A DNA stretch of 64,000 nt from Chrysogorgia sp. JL179-B06. Lineage: Eukaryota > Cnidaria > Anthozoa > Scleralcyonacea > Chrysogorgiidae. The stretch lies in assembly GCA_035772405.1 (NCBI GenBank), contig JAYKKM010000506.1:599001-663000 (forward strand). Direction: 5' to 3'. Of the stretch, positions 43,490-53,919 are shown piece after piece; the first letter of the stretch is position 1; the number at the start of each line of letters is the position of its first letter. The position numbers were made by a program, and so were the translations under genes. The notes below the pieces were generated by a model. It was given only the letters and a program-made list of their open reading frames with translations. It did no database searches and had not been told where the DNA came from.

Positions 43490-44016
43490 TTGTAGTAGAT
43501 GTTTGTTGTCCGTCTGAGAATGGCCCAGAAGCGCTACAAGACGCCGAGAATCGAAAAGTCACCAAGTATCAACCCTTGCAACAGTTTTTCTCCAACCAAG
43601 GCCTTCAGTGTGATGTTTTCGGTTTTGTAATTGGTTCCCTTGGTGCTTGGCATCCCAGTAACGAAACTGTCCTCCGTAAACTTGAAATGTCAAGATCCTA
43701 CAAGTCGCTATTCAGGAAATTATGCTGTACTGACATTATTCAAGGCTCCAGTGACATTTACCGCCAGCATCTTGGTATCCCCGATGTTGTTAATATTCCT
43801 GATCTTACTCATGTTCCACAACCGACCGATGTGCTTGTGGACTAATTGACTTTATTAATTGAACTACTTATACAAACTATTATTGATCATTTTATAACCC
43901 TCTGGTTATTTTATCAACACTATATAGTTAAGCATTTTCTTGTATGTTACATCTTGCCATAAGTTAAGTCTTAAGTTAGTCCCGTCAACTTGTATTATTG
44001 TTTGAAATAAATAATT
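43490..44016 (+). pseudogene. LINE f: 3' end of an R2-like or related LINE
   Basis: The frame 43525-43842 reads EALQDAENRKVTKYQPLQQF, then FVIGSLGAWHPSNETVLRKL and SYKSLFRKLCCTDIIQGSSD, ending in a stop at 43845. This resembles the segment that ends many RTs of R2-like type (ALGSWDP...L...RRLMVSDTIRWSRDIY). 3'UTR and AATAAATAATTG (44006-44017) lead straight into a TAG/TTG repeat. Only the last ~105 residues remain. Family assignment is tentative. Confidence 0.6.
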
Positions 44017-45175
44017 GTAGTAGTTGTAGTAGTTGTAGTTGTAGTGGTAGTTGTAGTAGTAGTTGTAGTTGTAGTGGTAGTTGTAGTGGTAGTGGTAGTT
44101 GTAGTTGTAGTAGTTGTTGTAGTGGTAGTTGTAGTAGTTGTTGTAGTAGTAGTAGTAGTAGTTGTTGTAGTAGTTGTAGTAGTTGTTGTAGTAGTTGTTG
44201 TAGTGGTAGTTGTAGTAGTAGTTGTAGTTGTAGTGGTAGTGGTAGTGGTAGTTGTAGTGGTAGTAGTTGTAGTAGTTGTTGTAGTAGTTGTTGTAGTAGT
44301 TGTTGTAGTAGTAGTTGTAGTGGTAGTGGTAGTTGTAGTGGTAGTAGTTGTTGTAGTGGTAGTTGTAGTAGTTGTTGTAGTAGTAGTAGTAGTAGTTGTT
44401 GTAGTAGTTGTAGTAGTTGTTGTAGTAGTTGTTGTAGTGGTAGTTGTAGTAGTAGTTGTAGTTGTAGTGGTAGTGGTAGTGGTAGTTGTAGTGGTAGTAG
44501 TTGTAGTAGTTGTTGTAGTAGTTGTTGTAGTAGTTGTTGTAGTAGTAGTTGTAGTAGTTGTTGTAGTAGTTGTAGTAGTTGTTGTAGTAGTTGTTGTAGT
44601 AGTAGTTGTAGTAGTTGTTGTAGTAGTTGTAGTAGTTGTTGTAGTAGTTGTAGTTGTAGTAGTTGTTGTAGTAGTTGTAGTAGTTGTAGTAGTTGTTGTA
44701 GTTGTAGTAGTTGTAGTAGTTGTAGTAGTTGTAGTAGTTGTTGTAGTTGTTGTAGTTGTAGTAAGTTGTTGTAGTTGTAGTAGTTGTAGTATATTAGTTG
44801 TAGTAGTTGTAGTAGTTGTAGTAGTTGTAGTAAGTTGTTGTAGTTGTAGTAGTTGTAGTAGTTGTTGTAGTTGTAGTAAGTTGTTGTAGTTGTAGTAGTT
44901 GTAGTAGTTGTTGTAGTTGTAGTAGTTGTAGTAGTTGTAGTAGTTGTAGTTGTAGTAGTTGTTGTAGTTGTAGTAAGTTGTTGTAGTTGTAGTAGTTGTA
45001 GTATATTAGTTGTAGTAGTTGTAGTAGTTGTAGTAGTTGTTGTAGTAGTTGTTGTTGCAGTTGTTGTTGTAGTAGTTGTTGTAGTAGTTGTTGTAGTAGT
45101 TGTTGTAGTAGTTGTTGTAGTAGTTGTTGTAGTAGTTGTAGTAGTTGTAGTAGTTGTTGTAGTTGTTGTAGTAAT
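44015..45175. repeat. (TAGTTG/TAG)n trinucleotide repeat, ~1.16 kb
   Basis: Almost pure tag/ttg triplets, with larger internal units (the block from 44044 repeats from about 44230 and again near 44330-44520). It starts exactly at the LINE f 3' end. Poly-Val and Ser/Cys frames are artefacts. Confidence 0.96.
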
Positions 45176-45244
45176 GTAGTAATAGTCGTAGTAATAGTAA
45201 TAGTAAACCCTGCACCTGACGTCACTGGGTCAGAGGCCATCTCA

Positions 45245-45350
45245 TTTATACATATCAATCATAATATCAAACAAACTAAAATATTTCAAAAACGAAGTAA
45301 AATATGGAAAAGTTGTAAAAGGTGTTACTCTATCATTTTACGAGTTCTTT
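45245..45350. repeat. Half foldback arm next to vWA 1a
   Basis: tatcaaacaaactaaaatat ... ttactctatcattttacgag equals 34380-34460, at the same position relative to the vWA a exon, supporting duplication of the whole module. Confidence 0.75.
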
Positions 45351-45465
45351 CGTAGTTCCCTTTTATAGTTCCCCTTGCGAGAAAAGTTGCAAAGATATTG
45401 CATAGTGTAAAAAGGTTCATTTTATCTGACGTAACAACATTTTATCTGACGTATATATACAGTAC

Positions 45466-45758
45466 CTGGGTGTTTGCCACACTCAAAGCTTTGCCAGTGT
45501 ATGTCCATCCTCCATTATATGAAGTCTTATTTATTTCTTCTTCCATAGATGCAGGATTATGATAAGTATTTAGATCAAATAGCAGATGTGGGTTCGTGGA
45601 ATATTTGAGAACAGCGATGTTCGCAGCAAATGATGCAACGCCGAATCGATTGAGCACGCCGATAAGAAACTGTTTTATTTTAGCAAAGTTGGTCGCCCCA
45701 ATGCTTCCAGATTCGTCAACCACAAAAACAACATCAACGAACGTTTTGCATACTTGAG
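45466..45758 (-). CDS. Gene Y exon: vWA domain 1, first half
   Basis: Acceptor aatatttttccttttag, donor CAG|GTACTG. It encodes QVCKTFVDVVFVVDESGSIG (MIDAS Asp39, Ser41, Ser43 of the model protein), AKIKQFLIGVLNRFGV, ANIAVLKYSTNPHLLFDL and YNGGWTYTGKALSVANTQ (Thr of the MIDAS near 110-112). 293 nt; its first two bases complete an Ala codon started by exon 1 (G|CT), and it ends in phase 0. The metal site is complete. Confidence 0.88.
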
Positions 45759-45892
45759 CTAAAAGGAAAAATATTTAATCTAATCAAGCACTGTTCGGTG
45801 TGTTTTCCAGCCCCAACGTACGTTGGGTTGGGGTAATATGAACGTTATGCGGTATACAGCTACAGTGGATTAGCTAGGGACGTTTTTAAGAT

Positions 45893-46640
45893 ATAGATAG
45901 ATAGTTTATTAAGTTTCAAAATTACAGCCTACTAAGGCTGAATTAGATAAAAACTTTACATCAAATATATAAGTATAAAAATATGAGAGTACTATATACA
46001 ATTACTATAGATAAAACTGTTCTTTATTCGATTAGTCTTACAGACTGGAACATGGAATTTCCGAGCACTTCGCAAGTTCTTGTTACAATGGTTTTCCTTG
46101 GGTAAAAGTTTGTGCAGCTTATGTTCATTATTGTTACTTATTTTCTCAAATAATTTAGTAGTTATGATTCTCCTGCGCTCAGATAGACTATCTAAATTAC
46201 AAGCTATCAGAGCATCGTTATAGGCGACAAAAGGGAAGATATATTCTCCTCATGGCGCGCTTCTGTAAGCATTCCAGCTCATCGGAAAGATATACAACGG
46301 CAGAGCGTTATGGAAAACTGGGCAAGCATATTCCATAATCGGTCGGATACAGGTGGTGTAAAAGGTTAGAAGTTCTTTTACTGCGATATTCGATCTTTTT
46401 AATTGCCTCAGAAAATACAAGCGAACTGACACGTTCTTAGAGATTTCAGTAACACGACAGTTCCATCTCAGATCGTTAGAAATATTCAAACCTAGTGGCT
46501 TGACATTCGGAACAACCTCTATTGCTTTTCCATTGATCAAAATGGGAGCGAAGTCGGGTTTGTTCTTAGCGAAATAAATTCTGAGCTCCTTGCATTTTTC
46601 CTGATTTAGTTGGAACTTATTTCCTTTTTAAATAGATTAA
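45893..46640 (-). pseudogene. LINE g: RT C-terminal fragment with (CTAT)n tail
   Basis: Minus frame from about 46625: KFQLNQEKCKELRIYFAKNK, then NVKPLGLNISNDLRWN, VSVRLYFLRQLKRSNI and CIRPIMEYACPVFHNALP. A frameshift near 46290 leads on to LECLQKRAMRRIY-like residues. The 3' end is aataaactatctatctatct. It lies in gene Y intron 1. It belongs to the same group as LINE h. Confidence 0.78.
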
Positions 46641-46654
46641 TTAGTAATAGATAA

Positions 46655-46745
46655 AATACGAGCGGCATGAGATCTGTATGGGCATTTACAATGGCGAGTG
46701 CGTACAGATTCATACAGATCTGACGCGAGTATTTTATCGTACTTG
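46655..46745. repeat. Foldback
   Basis: agataaaatacgagcggcatgagatctgtatg pairs with catacagatctgacgcgagtattttatc. No ORF. Confidence 0.75.
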
Positions 46746-47548
46746 TGAAATGAACCAATGAACGATGCTATAGGCTTAATTAGTATTCATAACTTTGTTA
46801 AAGATCGTCCTAATAAGCATTCATAACTTTGTTAAAGATCGTCCTAACCAGTATTCAATCTTTATTGAGCTTTACAAAGCTATACGTGTGACCAAAATAC
46901 CACGCTGTGATTGTGGCTCAGCCTCATTAATTATTCACGAATTTCACAAGTTATGTATATAGTGCACAAAATTCCAAGATGGCGCCTACAGCTTGTGATG
47001 TAAGACTTTTTAAATTTCGATCTTGTTCAATTAAGAAATAGAAGGCACCGCTCAGAGACTGCATACCAACGCCCGCGTGTTATTTATTGAGGACTTCTAG
47101 TAGGGTAAATTTAGCACATATTTAAGGTTGGTCGTGGTGCAGACCATGGTACCACACTTTTTCATATACAATAACATATTGTTGTTGTTGAATGTACGAT
47201 CTACACGTCTTCTTTTATCTAGAGTGAATAATATGCTTCATTGCACTCATTTCTACTCAAATATTATGCAAAATTATATGTTAATTGTTCCTTTTTTTAC
47301 CGCGCTTTTGTATAAACAATGCAGGCACTGACATCTCCCTTGTTTTTTTGTGAATTCAGTTTGTTTGCAAATATTAAAGATTTGAACAATATAAGGGATA
47401 ATGAGCTTAATCCAGCATTTTCATTCATTTCTTCTACCCGGAGAAGCTCACAGTTTTGTAAGTAATATTGAATAAGCAAAAGCTCTTTTCTTATATTAGG
47501 TAGCATAGTTAATTTACATGTGGAGAAAATGGCGTCCCATTGTACATT
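46746..47548. other. Intron 1 sequence of gene Y, nothing recognised
   Basis: Contains a short direct repeat (attcataactttgttaaagatcgtccta at about 46785 and 46818). No gene or known element seen. Confidence 0.5.
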
Positions 47549-48058
47549 TAGTTACATGGAGCGAAAATATTAAAATGAAGATTCTGCTTATTGAGTTGCT
47601 CGTCTACCGTTTGCCGATCGACTTCTTAATATATTCAACAGCGATGATCAACTTATTCAGTTACTAAACGGTTTGATTTATCAGTGATATATGTCAAATC
47701 TATACGATCTGCCAATTCGGACAAAATGTAGAGATAACTTTCGTCAATACTTGTTCCTCTATTAATGCCCATTGCGCTGTTGTCATTATTAAAATGTTCA
47801 AATTTTAACATATAAGATATAGGTTCTTTCATCGAACATTTCACCGAACGCTTTTGGAAATATCAAACAAAATTCCACAACAACCCAATGACGAGTAGTC
47901 TATTTTATTTGTTGGCTGTTTTCAACACTATTTGGCGGATCGTCAAGATTTGACTGATCTAATCAGTAATCACACCCAACTGAATAATTTGAAAATCGTA
48001 GACGATCTACTCAATAATTGCAGATCTTCATTTTGATATTTTCGCTCTATGTAACTCA
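47549..48058. mobile_element. MITE with ~58-bp TIRs
   Basis: tagttacatggagcgaaaat ... gagttgctcgtctacc is matched by cgtagacgatctactcaata ... ttcgctctatgtaact in reverse complement. About 510 bp, no ORF, imperfect arms. Confidence 0.75.
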
Positions 48059-48284
48059 CTGTAAAATGAGTTCATTAAACTTTCTCTAATCTTTGCATGT
48101 ATATTTACAGATAAATAAACCAAACAAGACAGTTCAAGTTATGTATAGTCTTTATGGTAACCGATTACTTTCCAGACCTCCGTACGTTAAGCGAATATAG
48201 TCGCGCGAATGACTTTTCTATTGTATAAATATAGAATGGTTTTCTACTTGATTGCACCACTGATCTGGGTTGCACCATATAGGC

Positions 48285-48680
48285 TGCGTTTACACTAGAG
48301 CAAAAGTTATCGGATTCGTATTGTTTTTTATTCTCATTAGGATGCAAAACAATATGAATCCGGATACTTTTGCTCCAGTGTAAACGCAGCCATAGTCAAT
48401 CGAGATATGGTCTGGAAACTCAGCTAAAGTCTTTGTTCTATCTTTTTGTTCGTCTTTATATAATTTTGTGCACGGTCACTGAACCTATTGTATTTTAGTA
48501 TAATGAAGCAATTATCGAATAGAATCGTTTGGGTTTAATCGCTCAACCGTGTTGTTTAAATGTTAATAAACCTAAAACAAAGGATGTGCAAAAGGTACGG
48601 TTCAACATCAAAACGTAGCTCATTATAGTCGCTTTGAAGTTTGCCGAGTTTCCAGACCTAATCTCGATTGACTATGATGG
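48285..48680. repeat. Two nested foldbacks
   Basis: ggctgcgtttacactagagc...aaagttatcggattc pairs with gaatccggatacttttgctc...gtgtaaacgcagcc (48288-48393). Overlapping its end, tagtcaatcgagatatggtc...tggaaactc (48392-48421) pairs with gagtttccagacct...gattgacta (48650-48678). Both look like DNA-transposon relics. Confidence 0.75.
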
Positions 48681-49570
48681 AAATGAGCTTAAACAAAAGA
48701 CTACACATTTGCATTGAGTTTGTCACATGTGAAGTTCAACGACCTGGGCAGTAGTTATCGAAATATTAATTGTTAAAGTTCGCCGAGATCGTTTGTTGCT
48801 TCAATGGCTTCACCACGGCTGTCGAGTAGGCTTCTTCACCTTCGCTTTTTTGGTCCACGATAGGTATTGAACTATACTTTGTTGTTTATCTGAGCCATTG
48901 TGTTTAGACTGACCAACATATTTTGGTCAGGTTCTTGTGTGTAAATTTCACGTACTATACGAATTTGAACGAAGATAGTGTGTGTTTGCTATTACCGGTA
49001 TTGATGTTTTATACCGTCGCTCACATTTGTCATATTATATCGCGTCTGAATTAACTCAAACGTAATCTACACCTTCGTTTTATTAAAACCTTTCATTTCA
49101 GACATTCACCCAGCTACAACCTATATGATTTGAATAAACTTACGACGCATGGTTCAATTCTTATTGTGACAATCCCCTGGGGAATTTGGATATTTTGACT
49201 ATAGAAAAAGATGATTCCCCACGGCCCCACAGGCCGATAAGTTATCAAACTTTCGTAATTTAAAATATGCAGATAAACTTGAATTGTTTTGTTTGCCATT
49301 TTGTTCATTTTGTTTGCCATCTTGCCTTTTCTGGTTCTGTTTTGTGGTTTTTCATGAGAAGTTAATATAGTATTCGGACCTCATATTATTGGAATGCCCA
49401 GGTATGCAATCAATAACCCCTCCCCAAGGCAGTGCGCGTTTCCTGTAAGCCTACAGACGCTCGCGGGCGCAAAAAGGCGGCGCTAAGTAGCCCTGTGCAT
49501 CAGAGCAAAATTGAATGTTCTGTAATTTATGGCGATTATTCGCAATGCTTATATAGATTGTGTTTATGCC
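48681..49570. other. Intron 1 sequence of gene Y, nothing recognised
   Basis: No ORF with similarity I recognise. A doubled ttgtttgccat word occurs at 49290 and 49310. Confidence 0.5.
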
Positions 49571-49574
49571 TTAT

Positions 49575-49748
49575 AGTGGACTTGCTCCAAGTCTGCCTCT
49601 TGATTGTTTATTAAAGACGGGTTTGTTTCGAGAGTGGTTTGGTTTCAAACACGGGTTTGTTTCAAGGTTTTGAAAAGAACCTGTCGAAACAAACCCGTAT
49701 TCTCGAAACAAACCCGAAACAATCAAGAGGCAGACTTGGAGCAAGTCT
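49575..49748. repeat. Foldback with 31-bp perfect outer arms
   Basis: gacttgctccaagtctgcct...cttgattgttt is exactly matched by aaacaatcaagaggcag...acttggagcaagtc. Inner gggtttgtttcgag / ctcgaaacaaaccc arms extend the hairpin. Confidence 0.88.
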
Positions 49749-50229
49749 ATGCTTATAGCAACTAACGAGTATTCACTAAAAGTTTAAGAAATCATCATGA
49801 AGAGTTCTAATAGACAAATAGGACAAGCTGAAAAGCTAAAACGAAACAGCATAACGAGAATCGGCACTCGACGGCTACCTGGCCATATCGTATGATTAAC
49901 AATTCGATTCCAGCATCTCTTCGACTGTTTGATCATCCTCGAACCAAAATTATGCCGACTATAAACAGTCATCCTTTGAAAGTATTAGCAAACTCTTTAA
50001 TAGTCTCGTTTGCAAAGAATACGTTGAGGCCTTCGTTAACAACAAACATTGAAAACGGAAGTAGGTCTTAACCAATTGAATATCACGTATTTACTAAATT
50101 TTCTAAGCGCCAAAAAGCGCCTGTAAATTCCTTATAGTAGCTACGTTACAGAGCTGGTTCATAGTCTGTGTTTTTCAAATTTCACAGACTGACGTAGGAA
50201 CTTGTCATAACAGCTTTTAGTACGTTTCA

Positions 50230-50520
50230 AGTATTAAACTAAACGAAATGCCAAATGGTTTTTTAGATCATCTTTGTTTAATGCGTTGGGTTCTAATAAT
50301 TTTGTTTCTACAGAATGAACATTTTCCCGCTAAAGGCTTCTTTAGAAAAAATGTGTACGTACTCGCTTGATACATTGAACAAATTTCATCTGTATTTACA
50401 TGCGCGAAGCTGCCGTACAAACGCGTAAAACGCATTTGATTGCTTCTCATGCGAAATACTAGTGGAATTGCGAGACCTTTTTCAAACAAAACTCCAACTG
50501 CTTTGATGAGCAAATAAACA
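50230..50520 (-). repeat. Dispersed signal-exon-associated repeat (reverse copy) in intron 1
   Basis: Reverse complement of the family (aatgccaaatggtttttta, catgcgcgaagctgccgtac), continuing into a stretch (ctttgatgagcaaataaaca) that also follows exon 1 of gene Z at 63150-63240. The repeat was therefore duplicated together with exon 1. Confidence 0.75.
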
Positions 50521-50649
50521 AGTTCACTACACAGCTTTCGGTTTTTAGCACATCCCTCAGCGTCGTGACCGAGTGCATTGCGTTTGGTCTTTATCTTTTG
50601 AACAAAATAAAACTATAGGCTTCAAAAACCGAGATCGTGAAAAACGTAC

Positions 50650-50722
50650 CTTCTTCAGACATCACTGGAATTGCCTGTAGCCCGACTACAAGCGAAATGA
50701 AGATGTATACAACCAGTTTCAT
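50650..50722 (-). CDS. Gene Y exon 1: signal peptide
   Basis: ATG at 50722 (minus), preceded by gaaagcagcgac. It encodes MKLVVYIFISLVVGLQAI then PVMSEE, with a short positive n-region, a hydrophobic core and an AxP-type end, and the consensus donor G|GTACGTTTTTC. 73 nt, one base into an Ala codon finished by the vWA exon. The 5'UTR is shared with gene Z up to acagagcaag near 50825. Confidence 0.85.
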
Positions 50723-50824
50723 GTCGCTGCTTTCTTTTGCTTCTGATTAAACTTTGATTGGTGTCGGTTTGACGAGTATGATTGAGCTATGATACTTCTC
50801 TGATCTTGGTACTTGCTCTGTAGT

Positions 50825-50945
50825 CAGGGGCCCATCTGCCCTTTGCTTACGAGGGCATGCGGGGGCATCCGTGTGCCCTTTGGTATCATTACAGTATCTT
50901 ATTCAATTTATTCAATCACTCTAAGTTAAAATTTATACTGCCCAA
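50825..50945 (+). repeat. Dispersed repeat at the start-site breakpoint of gene Y
   Basis: Homology between the upstream regions of genes Y and Z ends at acagagcaag. Beyond it gene Y has gagggcatgcgggggcatcc ... gtatcattac ... aaaatttatactgc, a repeat also at 30830-30940, and no TATA box. Gene Z has tatataaag about 25 nt before the equivalent point. Confidence 0.7.
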
Positions 50946-51198
50946 ATTCGGAAAGCAAAAACATTAAAAATTTGTGTAAACATATTTTAAGACGTTTACC
51001 CAAGAGCTATCAAAGCTCATCGAGGGGCTTACGTCAATAAACATTTACATTGTTTGAATAAAAAATAAAATAGAAAAAAACAAAACAAGCGACAATTGCT
51101 GGATCGTTTGAAGGATGTCTTACTAAACTTGACGAAAACGTTCAGAATCTTTAATATATTGTTGGACGAATTTAAATATTTTTGTATTATTATCTGAA

Positions 51199-51430
51199 TT
51201 AAAAATTAACAGCGCCAAACAGGAACAATTTTACTTTTTGAGAATCCGACAAAAGATTCCAGCCATCACCGCAAACTTGTGCAGCAGCCGAGAGTAAGGA
51301 CAACCTTAGAGCAAAATATCGGGGACACTTTAACAAATAATGAGTAACAGTTTCAATATTTGCACCACACACACATGCTGGAGATATAATACAATCTATT
51401 TTAAACAAATAATAATTTAACGTACAACAA
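51199..51430 (-). pseudogene. LINE fragment: C-terminal CCHC-like segment
   Basis: Minus frame ends ...MFKIDCIISPACVCGANIET, then VTHYLLKCPRYFALRLSLLS and LFGAVNF-stop. The C-x-C...H-x4-C spacing and HYLLKCPRY are typical of the region closing many LINE ORF2 proteins. Nothing upstream is readable. Confidence 0.6.
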
Positions 51431-51696
51431 TTAAGTCGATGTGACGAGTATGTAAAATAGAAGAATATCTGTCAATTGAATAATCATTACGAGCGAGATG
51501 CGTAATGAGGAAAATGAGGAGGAACAAGCCCGAACTAATCGTCTCTATAGTCGTCGTTGAGGCACGCAACTGACGCAAGCATTTTCTGTCACCGTTGTCA
51601 AAAACATCGGAGGTTATAATGTCTCCTTGAATTAAGACGCTATCGTTAACGTTTGTAAATACTTCTGAATTGAAATCTTATCTGGCGGTCGAGCAG

Positions 51697-51765
51697 TCAT
51701 ATTTCAAATCAAACAAACGAACGGGAATACCGTATTCCCGTTCGTTTGTTTGATTTGAAATATGA
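51697..51765. repeat. Near-perfect palindrome: 34-bp arms, 1-nt loop
   Basis: The left arm tcatatttcaaatcaaacaa ... cgggaatac (51697-51730) and right arm gtattcccg ... tttgatttgaaatatga (51732-51765) are exact reverse complements around one C. No similar sequence was noticed elsewhere in the window. Confidence 0.95.
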
Positions 51766-52139
51766 CATTACCCTTCTAATACTGTATACGCACTGCTTTA
51801 TTTCTCAAGTCTTTAAACAGTTCTTCAGGCTAAGAAGAGAATATTACTGCGCACATTGGGAAGAACTTACACAGCAATTTTAGCGCGCCGCGGTGAGTGA
51901 CCTACATATAAAAGTGTCAGTCCAAAATATAACTTCTGCCGACTGAAACTCGTATAAAGATTTTTTTTGGGGTGTCGCACCCCCCACACCCATCCCCCCC
52001 CCCCCCCCGTAGCTCTGGGCCTGAGTGTCACCTTAATGCTCTCAGGTATTGTCTGTTATTACCAAGGTGGGTTCGTCAGCGTGCTGGCAAAACAGACCTT
52101 GAGGTTAACTAATTATAGGTTAAGCTACGAATGTTAAAA

Positions 52140-52815
52140 TCGAAGTCTCTGATCTAATCGAGGAAGGTGTAGTACTTTCGGGAATGTTTGTTTTTCAGAA
52201 ATTCGTAGCAAAGTTAGTACTGACTGTAAAAATTCGCGCAGGGTAAACATTACACTACAGATTCACGCTACCAATAATGCCATCTCGCGGTAGTTTTCGT
52301 GGCAAATATTTTGACGTAGCAAAAAAATTCGTTGATCCGTATCTATCTCTCTCTCTATCTACCCATCTCTGTATCTTTCTATCTCTCTATACGCTATCTC
52401 TCTATCAAAATATCTCTCGATCTCTCGATCTATTTCCTTATCTCTCTATCAATATCAAAAAAGCAATAGCATATCACGTTTCCACACTCGTATATGTCCA
52501 ATTAGCAGACAATACCATATCTTAGTATATAAGAACTACTTGTGAAGAACAATTTCTAAAAAACAAACATTCCAAATTCAACATCTTCCTCGATTACACC
52601 AAAGACCTCGATTTTAAAATTCGTACCTTAACCTAATTTGTAGTTTACATGTGAATCGCGCGCCTCAGATTAAACAAGCAGTTCCACACATCTTCTCAAG
52701 CGCCTCTTGAGAGAAACGCGATTATAAAAGACTGCGCGCAGCACAAACTCGTCAGGGTGAGCGAAACAATCAGATTGGACAGAAGCAGCAGAATTTAGTA
52801 GTTACATTTTCACAA
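52140..52815 (+). promoter_or_regulatory. Duplicated upstream sequence and TATA-containing repeat, copy 2
   Basis: 52195-52260 (cgtagcaaagttagtactga ... gggtaaacattaca) recurs at 62653-62710, upstream of gene Z. 52335-52450 is a tctatctctc microsatellite. 52535-52815 repeats 390-680 with CTCAAG...CTTGAG (52695-52711) and TATAAAA (52723-52729). No signal exon follows here. Confidence 0.5.
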
Positions 52816-53039
52816 TGCATGATTATTTATTTAAAATAATTCGTGATCGCTGATTGGCTAACAGCCAACGGTGAAATCGTCATATCAACTCATTGCATGG
52901 CCTACCAAATAATATGAAAAACTAATATTGCGCGTTATGACGTTTTTCCAACGATGCAGGACGAAAGTCGATTGCCTCAATAAAACACAAATGACTTCCT
53001 CAAAGGAACGGTTTTTAAATAAATTATTTTAAATAAATA

Positions 53040-53185
53040 ATAAAACAATTATTGAATTCGGTTTTCGCATGATAAGAAGAATTATCAAGGCCTCAGTTTG
53101 TATTATCCACCTTCGGCTTCGGCAGATAACACAAACTTCGGCCTTGATAATGCTTCTTATCATGCTCAATCTCATTCAATAATTG
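53040..53185. repeat. Foldback
   Basis: aattattgaattcggttttc...gcatgataagaag...aattatcaaggcc pairs with ggccttgataatgcttctta...tcatgc...attcaataatt. The centre has cttcggcttcggc. Confidence 0.78.
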
Positions 53186-53269
53186 ATAATTATAGTGTTG
53201 TTTCACAGGACGTCAAAGTGGAATGTCAAGGTTTTTCAGAAACAATTAAAAGATCGAATAATTAACGTA

Positions 53270-53790
53270 AATTCTTTTCACTGCAGATAGGCAATCATTA
53301 ATTACTTGGCAACAGCTTCTCCTAAGGCTATATATCTATATATTATTCTCAGTAAGGTTTATAGTTTATAAGCATGATTAAATGACATATATAGTTCAGT
53401 TTTCGTCAGTTGTCATGTTGTCGAACTAGTGTCGCCCCCCCCCCCCCCCCATTAAGTCAGAATTAATGAAGGGCTTTCGCTCGAGTGTATCTTTCCTCCG
53501 TTTGGCAATAATTTATTTCACGTACTTATCGCTTGATTATTTCCATTCCACAACTTTCTACGAAGCACATATATTTTATCTCAATTCTAAAAACAACGTT
53601 TCTCGTGTTATTCAAAACATTGTAAAATTTCAAGTATTATAATTGTAACCCAAATGCCATAAATGGTTTAGATCATGCTTGTTTAATCCGTTGCGTTCTA
53701 ACAATTTTGTTTCTACAGAATGAACATTCAGTCCCGCAAAGGCTTCTTTAGAAAAAACACGTACGTACTCATATTATAAATGAGGTACCA
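53270..53790. repeat. Dispersed repeats (740-850-like, and reverse signal-exon-associated)
   Basis: 53270-53370 equals 760-850. 53400-53790 is the reverse copy of the family (catgctgtcg-type end, cttatcgcttgattattt, aatggtttagatcatgcttg), the same order as at 760-1570, so the two loci are related over about 800 bp. A C-run interrupts at 53437-53450. Confidence 0.7.
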
Positions 53791-53919
53791 CACCAATTGT
53801 CTTACACGAAGCATCATGGGGCGATCCTGAGCGTATTTATAATTTTAGGGGCACATATGTTGCCAGGATTTCTAAAATTGCAGGTGATTTATTGGCGTAA
53901 ATATCCAGATTTTTTATCT

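Larger units (their letters stand above)
26290..50722 (-). other. Gene Y: secreted vWA-EGF protein, whole locus
   Basis: Ten exons plus a two-codon terminal exon assemble on the minus strand over 24 kb. With the one extra base in EGF exon 37843-37957 set aside, the exons total 1929 nt, a whole number of codons (642 residues plus stop), and every junction has matching phase. Predicted order is signal peptide, vWA 1, EGF 1, vWA 2, EGF 2, EGF 3, Cys-rich C-terminal domain. No transmembrane segment is seen, so an extracellular adhesive or matrix role is inferred from vWA/EGF families; ligand and tissue are unknown. Introns are filled with LINEs, MITEs and microsatellites. Caveats: one exon carries a frameshift, one donor is weak, and extra exons or two genes are possible. 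Confidence 0.72.

Noticed and set aside
40184..45258. Poly-Ala, poly-Val, poly-Thr and Ser/Cys proteins
   Set aside because: Trinucleotide repeats stay open in several frames on both strands; no flanking coding sequence.
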